Shown piece after piece: positions 1-7,771 of a stretch of DNA of 64,000 bases (positions are counted from its first letter, which is position 1; every line of letters starts with the position of its first letter). This DNA comes from BAIKAL-G1 sp943370385 (GTDB taxonomy: Bacteria > Cyanobacteriota > Cyanobacteriia > PCC-6307 > Cyanobiaceae), in the NCBI GenBank assembly GCA_943370385.1, contig CALRQT020000011.1, positions 52,519 through 116,518 of the forward strand, in the 5' to 3' direction. Below the pieces are notes generated by a model. The model was given only the letters and a program-made list of their open reading frames with translations. It did not search any database and was not told where the DNA came from. A program made the translations under genes and the position numbers.

Positions 1-1
1 C

Positions 2-661
2 GCCAGTTTTTTGGCCGAGGCCGTTGAAGACTGGAGCTACCTCAAGTTTCCCTATTACAAGCCGCTCGGCCCTGCCGCCGGGATGTATCGGGTTGGGCCG
101 CTGGCACGGCTGAATGTGTGCGAGCGGATTGGCACCCCCTGGGCCGATGCCGAACTGGCCGAACTTCGCGCCCGCCATGGCCGGGTGGTGACCAGCTCCT
201 TTGCCTATCACCAGGCGCGGTTGGTGGAGATCGTCGCCTGCCTGGAGGCGATTGAACAGTTGGTGGGTGATCCCCAGCTCCAGGACCGGCGCGTGCGGGT
301 GCGGGGATCGCTGCGATGCCCCGAAGCCGTGGGCGTCAGCGAGGCACCGCGGGGCACCCTGTTTCACCACTACCAAGTGGATGACAACGGCCTGATCACC
401 CGCGTCAACCTGATCATTGCCACCGGCCAGAACAACCTGGCGATGAATCGCACCGTGTTGCAGATCGCCCGGGAGGTGATCCCCGGCCCCGTGGCCGCCG
501 GCGCCGAGATCCCCGAGGCCCTGCTCAACCGGGTGGAGGCGGGCATCCGCTGCTACGACCCCTGCCTCTCCTGCTCCACCCATGCGGCCGGCCAGATGCC
601 CCTGCGGCTGCAACTGCTGGCGGCCGATGGCCAGCTGCTGGCGGAGCGCAGCCGCGGATGA
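2..661 (+). CDS. hoxH: Bidirectional [NiFe] hydrogenase large subunit HoxH, 3' part
   Basis: This is the C-terminal ~219 residues of HoxH, the catalytic NiFe subunit that interconverts H2 and protons in the cytoplasmic Hox complex. The reading frame is open at the left edge, so the gene starts outside the window. Near the end lies the NiFe ligand motif DPCLSCSTH (DPCxxCxxH), followed by a short tail (AAGQMPLRLQ...). In this family the tail is cut off after the His by a dedicated protease once nickel is in place. The TGA overlaps the ATG of hoxW (ATGA), so the two genes are translationally coupled. Identity is secure from the ligand motif and the neighbours. Confidence 0.97.
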   Translation, partial: ASFLAEAVEDWSYLKFPYYKPLGPAAGMYRVGPLARLNVCERIGTPWADAELAELRARHGRVVTSSFAYHQARLVEIVACLEAIEQLVGDPQLQDRRVRVRGSLRCPEAVGVSEAPRGTLFHHYQVDDNGLITRVNLIIATGQNNLAMNRTVLQIAREVIPGPVAAGAEIPEALLNRVEAGIRCYDPCLSCSTHAAGQMPLRLQLLAADGQLLAERSRG

Positions 662-1257
662 GGGCCCAGCCGCCTGGGCCGGAGGGCTTGGCCCGAAGGG
701 CTGACAAGGCTTGCTACACCCAGCCCTTGGCGAATGGCCCAGGGGCCGCCTCCCTGGTGATCGGCATCGGCAACCCCCTGCGGGGCGACGACGGCATCGG
801 CTGGCGGCTGGCCGCCCTGCTGCCGGCCCAACCGGGCCTGGCTGTGTGTTGCCGCCAGCAACTCACTCCCGAGCTGGCGGTCGAGCTGGCGGAGGTGCAA
901 CGGGTGCTGTTCCTCGATGCCTGGCTGGAGCCGTCGTCTGCGCACCCGCGTCCGCGCCTCCTAAAGCTCCAGGAGCTTGGGGCCCCTGATGGGCCAGGCC
1001 GTTCCATGCAGGTCTGGGCCGGGGCAACGCCCTGGGGCGGCGCCAGCCATGGCCTCAGTCCCCAGGTGTTGCTGGCCCTCAGCCAAGCCCTCTATGGCCG
1101 GGCCCCCCGGGCCCACCAGTTGCTGCTGCCAGCCCACTGCTTCGGCCATGGGGATGGGATCTCCCCGGCCCTGGCCGGGCGCTTGGGCGAGGCCCGGCGG
1201 CTGATCGAGGCCTGGATCGCGGCGGGATCGGCCCTGCAGGGAGGGGGCCATGCATGA
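658..1257 (+). CDS. hoxW: Hydrogenase maturation endopeptidase HoxW
   Basis: HoxW removes the C-terminal peptide of HoxH after metal-centre assembly. The 199-residue protein carries the family signature VIGIGNPLRGDDGIG at about residues 34-48. The metal-binding acidic and His positions of HybD-like proteases fit the RGDD segment, the FLDAWL segment and the SHGLSP segment (family knowledge mapped by eye). About 30 residues precede the first conserved strand, so a later start is possible, although the ATG overlapping the hoxH stop is attractive. Its 3' end overlaps hypA by 8 bp. Confidence 0.95.
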   Translation: MRAQPPGPEGLARRADKACYTQPLANGPGAASLVIGIGNPLRGDDGIGWRLAALLPAQPGLAVCCRQQLTPELAVELAEVQRVLFLDAWLEPSSAHPRPRLLKLQELGAPDGPGRSMQVWAGATPWGGASHGLSPQVLLALSQALYGRAPRAHQLLLPAHCFGHGDGISPALAGRLGEARRLIEAWIAAGSALQGGGHA

Positions 1258-1600
1258 ATTGGCCCTGATGGAGGCCCTGCGCGAGCGGGCCCTTGAGCAG
1301 GCCGAGCGCCATGGCGGCGGTGTCATCCGGGCGATCACCTTGCGCGTCGGCAGCCTGGCGGGGGTGGAGTTGGACGCCCTGGAGCTGGCCTTCCTGGTGG
1401 TGATGGAGCGGGAGGGGCCTGAGGGGGCGGCTCCTGTGCAGCTGCGGATCGAACCTGTGGCCGCCAGGTGTTATTGCCATCGGTGCATGTGCGACTTCCT
1501 GGTGAAGGATGGCTGTTGCGAATGCCCTGTTTGCGCCACCATCAGCCGCGATCTGCTCCAGGGGCGGGAGCTGGACCTGGTGTCCCTGGAGTTGGACTAA
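1250..1600 (+). CDS. hypA: Hydrogenase nickel incorporation protein HypA
   Basis: HypA works with HypB to deliver nickel to the large subunit. The 116-residue protein starts with the diagnostic MHE, in which His2 is a nickel ligand. Two Cys pairs in the C-terminal half (CHRC and CPVC) form the structural zinc site. Length is typical. It overlaps hoxW by 8 bp, so it belongs to the hox transcript. In many cyanobacteria hypB follows directly; here the next hyp gene is about 14.6 kb away. Confidence 0.95.
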   Translation: MHELALMEALRERALEQAERHGGGVIRAITLRVGSLAGVELDALELAFLVVMEREGPEGAAPVQLRIEPVAARCYCHRCMCDFLVKDGCCECPVCATISRDLLQGRELDLVSLELD

Positions 1601-1646
1601 CGAAACCAGCCAATCAAGGTGGCAAATGGGCAGCAGTCGGCCAGGT

Positions 1647-1666
1647 TGGTCAGGGCGCACTGACCA
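1647..1666 (+). terminator. Hairpin downstream of hypA, possible terminator
   Basis: A perfect 7-bp inverted repeat (TTGGTCAG-like arm, then CTGACCA) encloses a 6-nt loop about 45 bp after the hypA stop. No T-run follows, so it may be an RNA-stabilising or weak termination hairpin. The rest of the 309-bp spacer 1601-1909 holds only AT-rich sequence and a 12-bp triplicate. Confidence 0.3.
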
Positions 1667-1772
1667 GCAGATAGGGTGCAGATACGTCGAACAATAATTG
1701 CATCAATAGGTAGCAATAATCGGCTGCATAATGCGCTGAAGCTATAAATTTGTAGGCAGGTGAGGTCTTTGG

Positions 1773-1807
1773 TGATGCAATCCGTGATGCAATCCATGAT
1801 GCAATTC
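1773..1807 (+). repeat. Three tandem 12-bp repeats near the alkyl sulfatase start
   Basis: The unit GTGATGCAATCC occurs twice, followed by a third degenerate copy ATGATGCAATTC. If translated in the alkyl sulfatase frame the repeats give VMQS-VMQS-MMQF. They lie upstream of the signal peptide, so they probably belong to the 5' untranslated region. Confidence 0.6.
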
Positions 1808-1909
1808 GTGCGGACATCGATGCGCCAGATGATTGCTTTGCGTAGGCAGCAATTCCTGGGCCGCCCATCGGCAATGGCCCCCCGGCAGGGTCGGGTTGCC
1901 GATCCGGGC

Positions 1910-4024
1910 ATGGTTCGCTGGCTGCTCGCACCGCTCCTGCTCCTGGCCAGCCCAACTCCAGGCCTGGCCGCTGGCGGTGGGGGAGTGCAGGTGGACCCTG
2001 GCGCGGCCAAAGGCCAACACTTCCACCCCAAGGGCCAGGCCGCCTCAGCGGCCACCATCCAGTTGTGGCAGCATCAACAGACCAGCTTGCCCTTTGAAGA
2101 CAAACGCGACTTTGAGGAGGCCAAGCGGGGCTTCATCGCCGCACCAAGCTTCCGGCAGATCAAGCGGGCCGATGGGGGGGTGGCCTGGGATATGGCTAGC
2201 TACGACTGGCTGTTATCGGGCCAGGAGTTCAAGAGCATCCATCCCTCGCTGCAACGCCAGGCCTTGTTGAACATGGCCTATGGCCTCTATGAGGTGGTGC
2301 CCGGCAAGATTTATCAGGTGCGGGGCTTTGATTTAGCCAATATTTCGTTTATCAAGGGCGAGAAGGGCTGGATTGTCTTTGACCCGCTGACGTCTCAAGA
2401 AACCGCCAGGGCTGCTCTCGACTTTGTGAATCAACAACTCGGTGCCCGTCCTGTGACGGCCGTGGTGTATTCCCATTCCCATGGTGATCACTTTGGCGGC
2501 GTGCGTGGGGTTGTTGATGAGGCCGATGTCCTTAGCGGCAAGGTCCCGGTCATTGCCCCCATTGGCTTCATGACCCATGCCATTAGTGAAAATGTCTATG
2601 CTGGTAATGCCATGAACCGGCGTCTTTTTTACCAATATGGGGTGTTGCTGCCGCGCAGCCCCTTTGGCCATGTTGATCAATCGATTGGTAAAAATGTTGC
2701 CGCAGGCACCTCCGGCCTGATCGCACCGACCCGCATCATCGACAAGCCGTTTGAGGAGCTCACCGTCGATGGCGTGACCATGGTGTTTCAGAACACGCCG
2801 GGCACGGAAGCGCCGGCTGAAATGAACACCTGGTTCCCCCAGTACAAGGCCTTCTGGGCAGCAGAAAACATCACAGGCACCATTCACAATATTTATACCC
2901 TGCGCGGGGCCCTGATTCGCGATCCACTGGAATGGAGCAAGCAAATCAATGAGGCCCTCTATCGCTTTGGTGGCCAGGCCGATGTGATGTTTGCCTCCCA
3001 TAGCTGGCCGCGCTTTGGCAATGGCCGCATCCAGGAGGTGATGCGCGCCCAACGGGATACCTACGCCCACCTGAATAATAACGTGCTCTATTACGCCAAC
3101 AAGGGCGTGACGATCAATGAAATTCAGAACGTCTACAAACTGCCCACCAGCCTGCAGAAGCAGTGGGCCGCCCACAGCTACCACGGTTCAGAGCAGCACA
3201 ACAGCCGCGGCGTGATCAACCGCTATCTCGGCTACTGGGATGGGAATCCCACCACCTTGGTCCCCCTGTCCCCCAAGGACTCTGCGCCCCTGTATGTGGA
3301 GATGATGGGCGGTGCCAAGCCCATTCTGGCTAAGGGGCGCCAGCTGATCACGGCAGGACAGTACCTGCTAGCAACCGAAATCCTCAATAAGTTGGTCTAT
3401 GCCCAACCGGGCAACCAGGCGGCCAAAGATCTTCTTGCTGATGCTTTTGAGCAGCTTGGCTATAGCAAGGAAAGCCCCAGCTTGCGCAACAGTTTCCTGG
3501 CCGGGGCCCTGGAACTTCGCTCGGGTATTCCTGGCGGTGCCACGCCGAAATCGGCAGGACCGGATGTGATTCGTGCCATGGGCACCAACCTCTGGCTTGA
3601 TTTTCTGGCGATTCGCCTTGATCCCAGTAAAACTGCCGGCCAACGCTTCAAGATTAACCTCATCACCCCCGACAATGGCGAGCGCTATGTGGTGGAACTC
3701 AATAACGATGCCCTCACCAACATCAAGGGGTTCACGGCAGCCGATGCCGACCTCAGCGTGACCCTGAATCGCCCTGATCTGGAAACCCTGATGATGGGAG
3801 CCGCCACGTTTGGCGACCTCGTTAATAGCGGCAAGATCCAGTTGGTTGGTAATCGAGCAGTGATTGAGCAACTGCAAGCCATGCTGGTGCAGTTCAGTCC
3901 CGATTTTGAGATCATGCCGGGCACCAAGCCTGCCATGAAGGCGCCCGCAACCCAGCCAGCCCAGCCGCCGGCAAGCAGCTACCCCTTGGAGCAAAAACCC
4001 TTGGGAGATTCCACAGGCGGCTGA
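1910..4024 (+). CDS. Secreted alkyl sulfatase (SdsA1/YjcS-type, metallo-beta-lactamase fold)
   Basis: This family hydrolyses linear alkyl sulfate esters such as dodecyl sulfate, releasing sulfate. From the chosen ATG the protein has 704 residues and begins with a signal peptide (MVRWLLAPLLLLAS...GLAA), so it should act in the periplasm. The frame is open to a GTG at 1760, but that start would put 50 residues before the signal peptide. The zinc motif SHSHGDHFGG (HxHxDH) is clear, the middle matches the helical dimerisation region, and the C-terminus is an SCP2-like domain followed by a Pro/Ala-rich tail. The last 17 codons reappear as a relic at 10452-10502. OprB-type porins follow, which suggests a sulfate-ester uptake locus (inference). 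Confidence 0.9.
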   Translation: MVRWLLAPLLLLASPTPGLAAGGGGVQVDPGAAKGQHFHPKGQAASAATIQLWQHQQTSLPFEDKRDFEEAKRGFIAAPSFRQIKRADGGVAWDMASYDWLLSGQEFKSIHPSLQRQALLNMAYGLYEVVPGKIYQVRGFDLANISFIKGEKGWIVFDPLTSQETARAALDFVNQQLGARPVTAVVYSHSHGDHFGGVRGVVDEADVLSGKVPVIAPIGFMTHAISENVYAGNAMNRRLFYQYGVLLPRSPFGHVDQSIGKNVAAGTSGLIAPTRIIDKPFEELTVDGVTMVFQNTPGTEAPAEMNTWFPQYKAFWAAENITGTIHNIYTLRGALIRDPLEWSKQINEALYRFGGQADVMFASHSWPRFGNGRIQEVMRAQRDTYAHLNNNVLYYANKGVTINEIQNVYKLPTSLQKQWAAHSYHGSEQHNSRGVINRYLGYWDGNPTTLVPLSPKDSAPLYVEMMGGAKPILAKGRQLITAGQYLLATEILNKLVYAQPGNQAAKDLLADAFEQLGYSKESPSLRNSFLAGALELRSGIPGGATPKSAGPDVIRAMGTNLWLDFLAIRLDPSKTAGQRFKINLITPDNGERYVVELNNDALTNIKGFTAADADLSVTLNRPDLETLMMGAATFGDLVNSGKIQLVGNRAVIEQLQAMLVQFSPDFEIMPGTKPAMKAPATQPAQPPASSYPLEQKPLGDSTGG

Positions 4025-4050
4025 TCGCTGCATGCCCTGACGAGAAATCA

Positions 4051-4069
4051 CAGGGGCCAAGTTCCCCTG
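4051..4069 (+). terminator. Hairpin after the alkyl sulfatase gene
   Basis: CAGGGG and CCCCTG form a 6-bp stem around a 7-nt loop, 26 bp past the stop codon. No clear T-run follows, so termination strength is uncertain. The remaining spacer up to 4168 should hold the porin promoter. Confidence 0.3.
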
Positions 4070-4168
4070 GACGTGTCAGCAAACGCGTGGAATAGGCTTA
4101 ACATCCGTAACATATTGAGCCCTAAGATGATGATGAAGTACTGTTAACCCCAGTTGGGGGAATGAAAT

Positions 4169-6010
4169 TTGCGCAATCTGCCTTTGTTACGGTCTTTTCT
4201 GAGGTTGCTGCGGTTGTCGCCGTTGTTGGCCCTGTTGCTGGTGCCTTCCCTGGCTAGGGCAGCCCAGCTCGACCCTGAACCCCAAGTAACCTCAGCGCTG
4301 GACCAGCCTGTTGCGGCTGTTGACGGTGTTGGGGCACCCCAGACGCAGACAACGGCTGGGGAGTCCCTTGCTGTTGCCCCTGATGCTTTTGGCCAACAGT
4401 CCCAAGGGCAGGGGGATGGGCCAGCCGGTGCACCTGCTGGTGCGATTGCGGCTGGGCCCGCTGCCGCAGGTCCTTTGCCTTTGGAGAATCCCTTTGGTCT
4501 GAAGCTCAGGCCCCCCACCACTCTGGCGGAGCAACGCCACCAGTTGCATTGCGATGTGCTGCGACACCTGAAGGTACCGATCACCAATCGTCGCCTGGAT
4601 TCCTATATGCGGCCCGCCTTTATTCTGCCGGCCAAGAATGCGGATGGCAAGCGCGATCGGGTGCAGCTTCTCGGGGATCTTGGCGGCGAACGGGATAGGC
4701 TTTACGAAGCTGGTTTTGATATTTACGGATGCACCGCCCTCGATTACGCGGTTGACCTGCAGAGCAATACCCAGTCTGGGAACAAGGTTGTTACTGGCCC
4801 AGGAGAGCTGCATAACTGGCAGGGGAACCTCAATCAACTGATCGGTGTTGATTTCTATTCCAGGCTGGTCTCTAAGGACTGGAAAGGCGGACAGTTGCAC
4901 CTGTCCTTTGCCTGGCCAGAGCCTCTCAATGGTGGGCCTTTGTATAACTATGGCAATGCCGTCAACCCCGGCTGGTATCAGGCTCGCCAATACAATGGTT
5001 ATTTTTACACCGATGTTGGTGGCGAGCGCTCCCAGAATTCCCAATACCAGGGCTTCAGGCTATTTGAGTATTGGTTGCAGCAGACCTATGGCAAGGGAGG
5101 CCAATCTTGGATTCGTATCGGTGCGATCAACCCCTGGATCACCTTCAACACGTCCATCCTCTCCGGACTCTTCGGCAGCTGGTCATTTGATGAGCCCGGC
5201 TTAATCGGCACCACGCCTGGGCTTCAGAATGGTCCCCTTCTGGTGGCGCCGCCCCCGGGGCTGTCGATCCAGCATGTGGTCAACGACAGGATGGTGGCTA
5301 AACTCCAGGTTAACAGTGGCTACTGGGATCCTTCCGGCGGCCTCTGGAACCGCCGGGGCACCAATCAATACTGGGATCTTTCCAATTACGGCCTTGAGTT
5401 CATTTACGAGCTCACGTACAAAGGGGGGACCTATAGTGGTAACCCAGCTGATTTCGGCCAGCCTTGGTTTGTGCGGATCGGTGGACAGAACCATACGGGG
5501 CAGGGAACAAACAATTATCTAGCCACCGATGGCCAGCCCTACCTGCTGACCTCTGCCCCCCAAGCCACCTATTGGGGCAACAGTCAATATTACGCCATGG
5601 TGGAAGCGATGCTTTATCGCGAGAAGGGCAACTATAATCGGGGCTTGACAGGTTTTCTGAAGCTCAAGTACAGTCCCTGGGATTATAAAGGTACGATTAC
5701 CCGCTTCTGGGCCCTAGGTTTTGGCTATGAGGGTATCTTCAAGCGTGATCGTGACGTGTTGTTTGCGGGAGTCTCCCGTTCTTACCTTAATTACGGGACC
5801 AACCAGCTGTTGGCGATTTCACCATCCTGTCAGCAGGTGTCCAACTGTGGTGTAACCGGCTCTGAAGGGGTGGTTGAAGTCGGTTACAGCGCCCAGATCA
5901 CTGATTATTTCACGGTGACACCGAAGCTTTTCTGGGTTCTGAGCCCTGCTGGGATTAGCGCCTTTGGAGACATTGTCAGTTTTGGCGTTGAATTTCGGGC
6001 TTCTTTCTGA
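4169..6010 (+). CDS. OprB-type carbohydrate-selective porin (first paralogue)
   Basis: A 613-residue outer-membrane barrel protein for diffusion of small solutes. It starts with TTG, about 8 bp after a GGGGGA ribosome site, and has a hydrophobic signal sequence ending near SLARA. A Pro/Ala/Gln-rich linker follows (about residues 35-105), then the conserved segment CDVLRHLK with RRLDS, then alternating aromatic beta-strand sequence. Patterns such as DFYSRLVSKDWKGGQLHL, LREKGNYNRG-like segments and a terminal Phe are typical of OprB-like porins. It lacks the SLH domain of many larger cyanobacterial porins. It is clearly paralogous to the gene at 7772. Substrate cannot be read from sequence. Confidence 0.85.
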   Translation: MRNLPLLRSFLRLLRLSPLLALLLVPSLARAAQLDPEPQVTSALDQPVAAVDGVGAPQTQTTAGESLAVAPDAFGQQSQGQGDGPAGAPAGAIAAGPAAAGPLPLENPFGLKLRPPTTLAEQRHQLHCDVLRHLKVPITNRRLDSYMRPAFILPAKNADGKRDRVQLLGDLGGERDRLYEAGFDIYGCTALDYAVDLQSNTQSGNKVVTGPGELHNWQGNLNQLIGVDFYSRLVSKDWKGGQLHLSFAWPEPLNGGPLYNYGNAVNPGWYQARQYNGYFYTDVGGERSQNSQYQGFRLFEYWLQQTYGKGGQSWIRIGAINPWITFNTSILSGLFGSWSFDEPGLIGTTPGLQNGPLLVAPPPGLSIQHVVNDRMVAKLQVNSGYWDPSGGLWNRRGTNQYWDLSNYGLEFIYELTYKGGTYSGNPADFGQPWFVRIGGQNHTGQGTNNYLATDGQPYLLTSAPQATYWGNSQYYAMVEAMLYREKGNYNRGLTGFLKLKYSPWDYKGTITRFWALGFGYEGIFKRDRDVLFAGVSRSYLNYGTNQLLAISPSCQQVSNCGVTGSEGVVEVGYSAQITDYFTVTPKLFWVLSPAGISAFGDIVSFGVEFRASF

Positions 6011-6073
6011 AATCCGGAACTGTCCCCTTTGAGCATGGGGTAAACTGATAGGAAGATTTCCATCAATTTGGTA

Positions 6074-7054
6074 ATGAGCACCCTGCGCACGCTGACCACG
6101 GCCAAGACCAGTCAGTGCCTCAAGTCTTGGGCCGTTGCAGTGGCCGCCACTCTGGCCACCACCTCGGTCGCTGTGGCCCAGGCCGCTCCGGCTCCAAAAC
6201 CTGCCCTCAAGCCGCTGAAGTCCTGTGCTCCCAAGCTGTGCACCACCAGTTTCGGTCAGTCCGTGCCGATCGGTCAGGGGTCGGTGCAGGGCTACGCGAT
6301 CACCAGCGGTGGCGATCGGGGGCCTGCGCTCAAGGAGATGGGTGTGCTGATCACGGCAGCTGCCCTCAAGGGGCTCCCCCAGAATTGCTCCACTGACAAG
6401 CCTTCCCCCCAGGCCAAGTGGTTGATCTGTCAGCCTCCCACCGCCCAAAGTCAGGGTCGTGGCCAAATGAACGACACCATGGTTACCACCTTGAAGATGC
6501 CGGCGGTGGCCGCCAGCCTTGCCAATGTGGCCAATCTCGATCTCAGCTGGCTTCCCTATGGCCATGCCCCCGAGAAGGTATGGGACAAGCCCCAATTTGA
6601 TATCCACTTCCCTTTTGTTGCTCCTAACGGAGGCCAGTCTGACCAGGCCTTCTATGCTCCCAAAACTTCGGCTGACCAGCTTCCGCCCGGCTATATGGTG
6701 CTCCCTGGCAGTGGTTTCCACTGGGACACAGAAGCTCTCCAGGGCCATTCCCATGCGGCTGATCCCGCCACGTCACCGGAATTCGCTGGTGGCCCCTTCC
6801 TGGGGAATTTCCTCTATCTAAATTACGACGGGCGCGCCATTGGTTACGAAGTTTATGCAAGCCAAGCGTTGCTGACCAGTAAGCAGACCTACACCAAGGA
6901 TTTGCCGACTCCCCAGGTTTCGTTTGGCACCTCGATTGTTCCCACTCAGATGACCATTCGCTACGAGCCGCTCCTGTCGTTGTATCGGGTTGCCCTCACC
7001 GGCTTCAAGCCTGTTGCCAAAGCAGCAGCAGCAGCAGCTAGCCATTCCCATTGA
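6074..7054 (+). CDS. Secreted protein, possibly DUF5602/TTHB210-like
   Basis: About 326 residues with an N-terminal signal peptide (SWAVAVAATLATTSVAVAQA). A TTG six bases upstream is an alternative start. After the signal come a KSCAPKLC Cys pair, the segment FDIHFPFVAPNGG and PPGYMVLPGSGFHW. The FDIHF and PGYMVLPGSGFHW pattern recalls TTHB210-like/DUF5602 proteins, but this is from memory and not certain. The C-terminus is an Ala run followed by SHSH. It is sandwiched between an OprB porin and a small cytosolic protein and is closed by a strong terminator, so it may bind a substrate for the neighbouring porins (inference). Confidence 0.7.
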   Translation: MSTLRTLTTAKTSQCLKSWAVAVAATLATTSVAVAQAAPAPKPALKPLKSCAPKLCTTSFGQSVPIGQGSVQGYAITSGGDRGPALKEMGVLITAAALKGLPQNCSTDKPSPQAKWLICQPPTAQSQGRGQMNDTMVTTLKMPAVAASLANVANLDLSWLPYGHAPEKVWDKPQFDIHFPFVAPNGGQSDQAFYAPKTSADQLPPGYMVLPGSGFHWDTEALQGHSHAADPATSPEFAGGPFLGNFLYLNYDGRAIGYEVYASQALLTSKQTYTKDLPTPQVSFGTSIVPTQMTIRYEPLLSLYRVALTGFKPVAKAAAAAASHSH

Positions 7055-7085
7055 GCTAGCAAGCTAGTAGGTTTTGATATTAAGA

Positions 7086-7117
7086 GCCAGGGCCAGCTTA
7101 TGGCCCTGGCCTTTTTC
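7086..7117 (+). terminator. Rho-independent terminator
   Basis: A perfect 10-bp stem (GCCAGGGCCA, loop GCTTA, TGGCCCTGGC) is followed at once by CTTTTTC. It ends the transcript of the secreted protein gene. Confidence 0.9.
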
Positions 7118-7169
7118 TTGACTTTCAAAAAGGCTTCAGAAACGACATTCATTGGAGGACTTTGAACAG

Positions 7170-7610
7170 ATGGCCCAATCCGCTTGGTCTTTTAAAGCCG
7201 AATCTATCGAGATTGTCGCGCTGCGCAAGTCTCTTGAGCCTGCAGATCAAATGGCAGCAGACTTCTGGGAACGCGACGATCTGACCTACCTCGGCGATCT
7301 CACCTGGTGTGAGCAGGACGCGATGCGGGGGCATGAATACATCGCCAACCTTTGTTTGTTGGATGAGCAGCTTACTTATGACTATGGCATGATTAATTTG
7401 GATGCGGCCGATGCCGTAGCCGGTACCCTCGTCTGCAACGTGCGAGCGAAGCGGCAAGAGGGTTATCCGTTTGAGATGCTGATCAATGGAGAATGGCTTG
7501 AAGGCCCCCTTCATTTCTGGTTGGATCAATTGGCGCCGGCTATTCAGGATTTGGCACGGGAGCGTTACCGCCTTGTGATTGCCTGGGCCGAGGGGCAGGC
7601 TGCGGAGTGA
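7170..7610 (+). CDS. Hypothetical small cytosolic protein
   Basis: An acidic 146-residue protein without signal peptide or membrane segment. The ATG at 7170 is preceded by GGAGGA about 10 bp upstream, which decides this start over a TTG at 7152. Sequence is rich in Trp, Asp and Glu (FWERDDLTYLGDLTWCEQD, FHFWLDQLAP-like end). I do not recognise a family. It has its own terminators on both sides, so it is a single-gene unit between two porin genes. Confidence 0.7.
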   Translation: MAQSAWSFKAESIEIVALRKSLEPADQMAADFWERDDLTYLGDLTWCEQDAMRGHEYIANLCLLDEQLTYDYGMINLDAADAVAGTLVCNVRAKRQEGYPFEMLINGEWLEGPLHFWLDQLAPAIQDLARERYRLVIAWAEGQAAE

Positions 7611-7614
7611 AGTC

Positions 7615-7649
7615 CGAACCTCAGCATTCAACCAGAGTGCTGAGGTTCG
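7615..7649 (+). terminator. Terminator hairpin after the small cytosolic gene
   Basis: A perfect 12-bp stem (CGAACCTCAGCA and TGCTGAGGTTCG) encloses an 11-nt loop, with T-rich sequence (TATTTTGTGTGATTTTT) starting about ten bases later. Confidence 0.75.
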
Positions 7650-7771
7650 CATGCCGTATTTTGTGTGATTTTTGGTGATCACTTTGCTTTTAGAAGGTTG
7701 GTCTTGGTTCCCTGACAGAGCATTTTTGCGGCCGTTTCGCGCCTAAAATCTCTAGACTATTTTTGTAAATT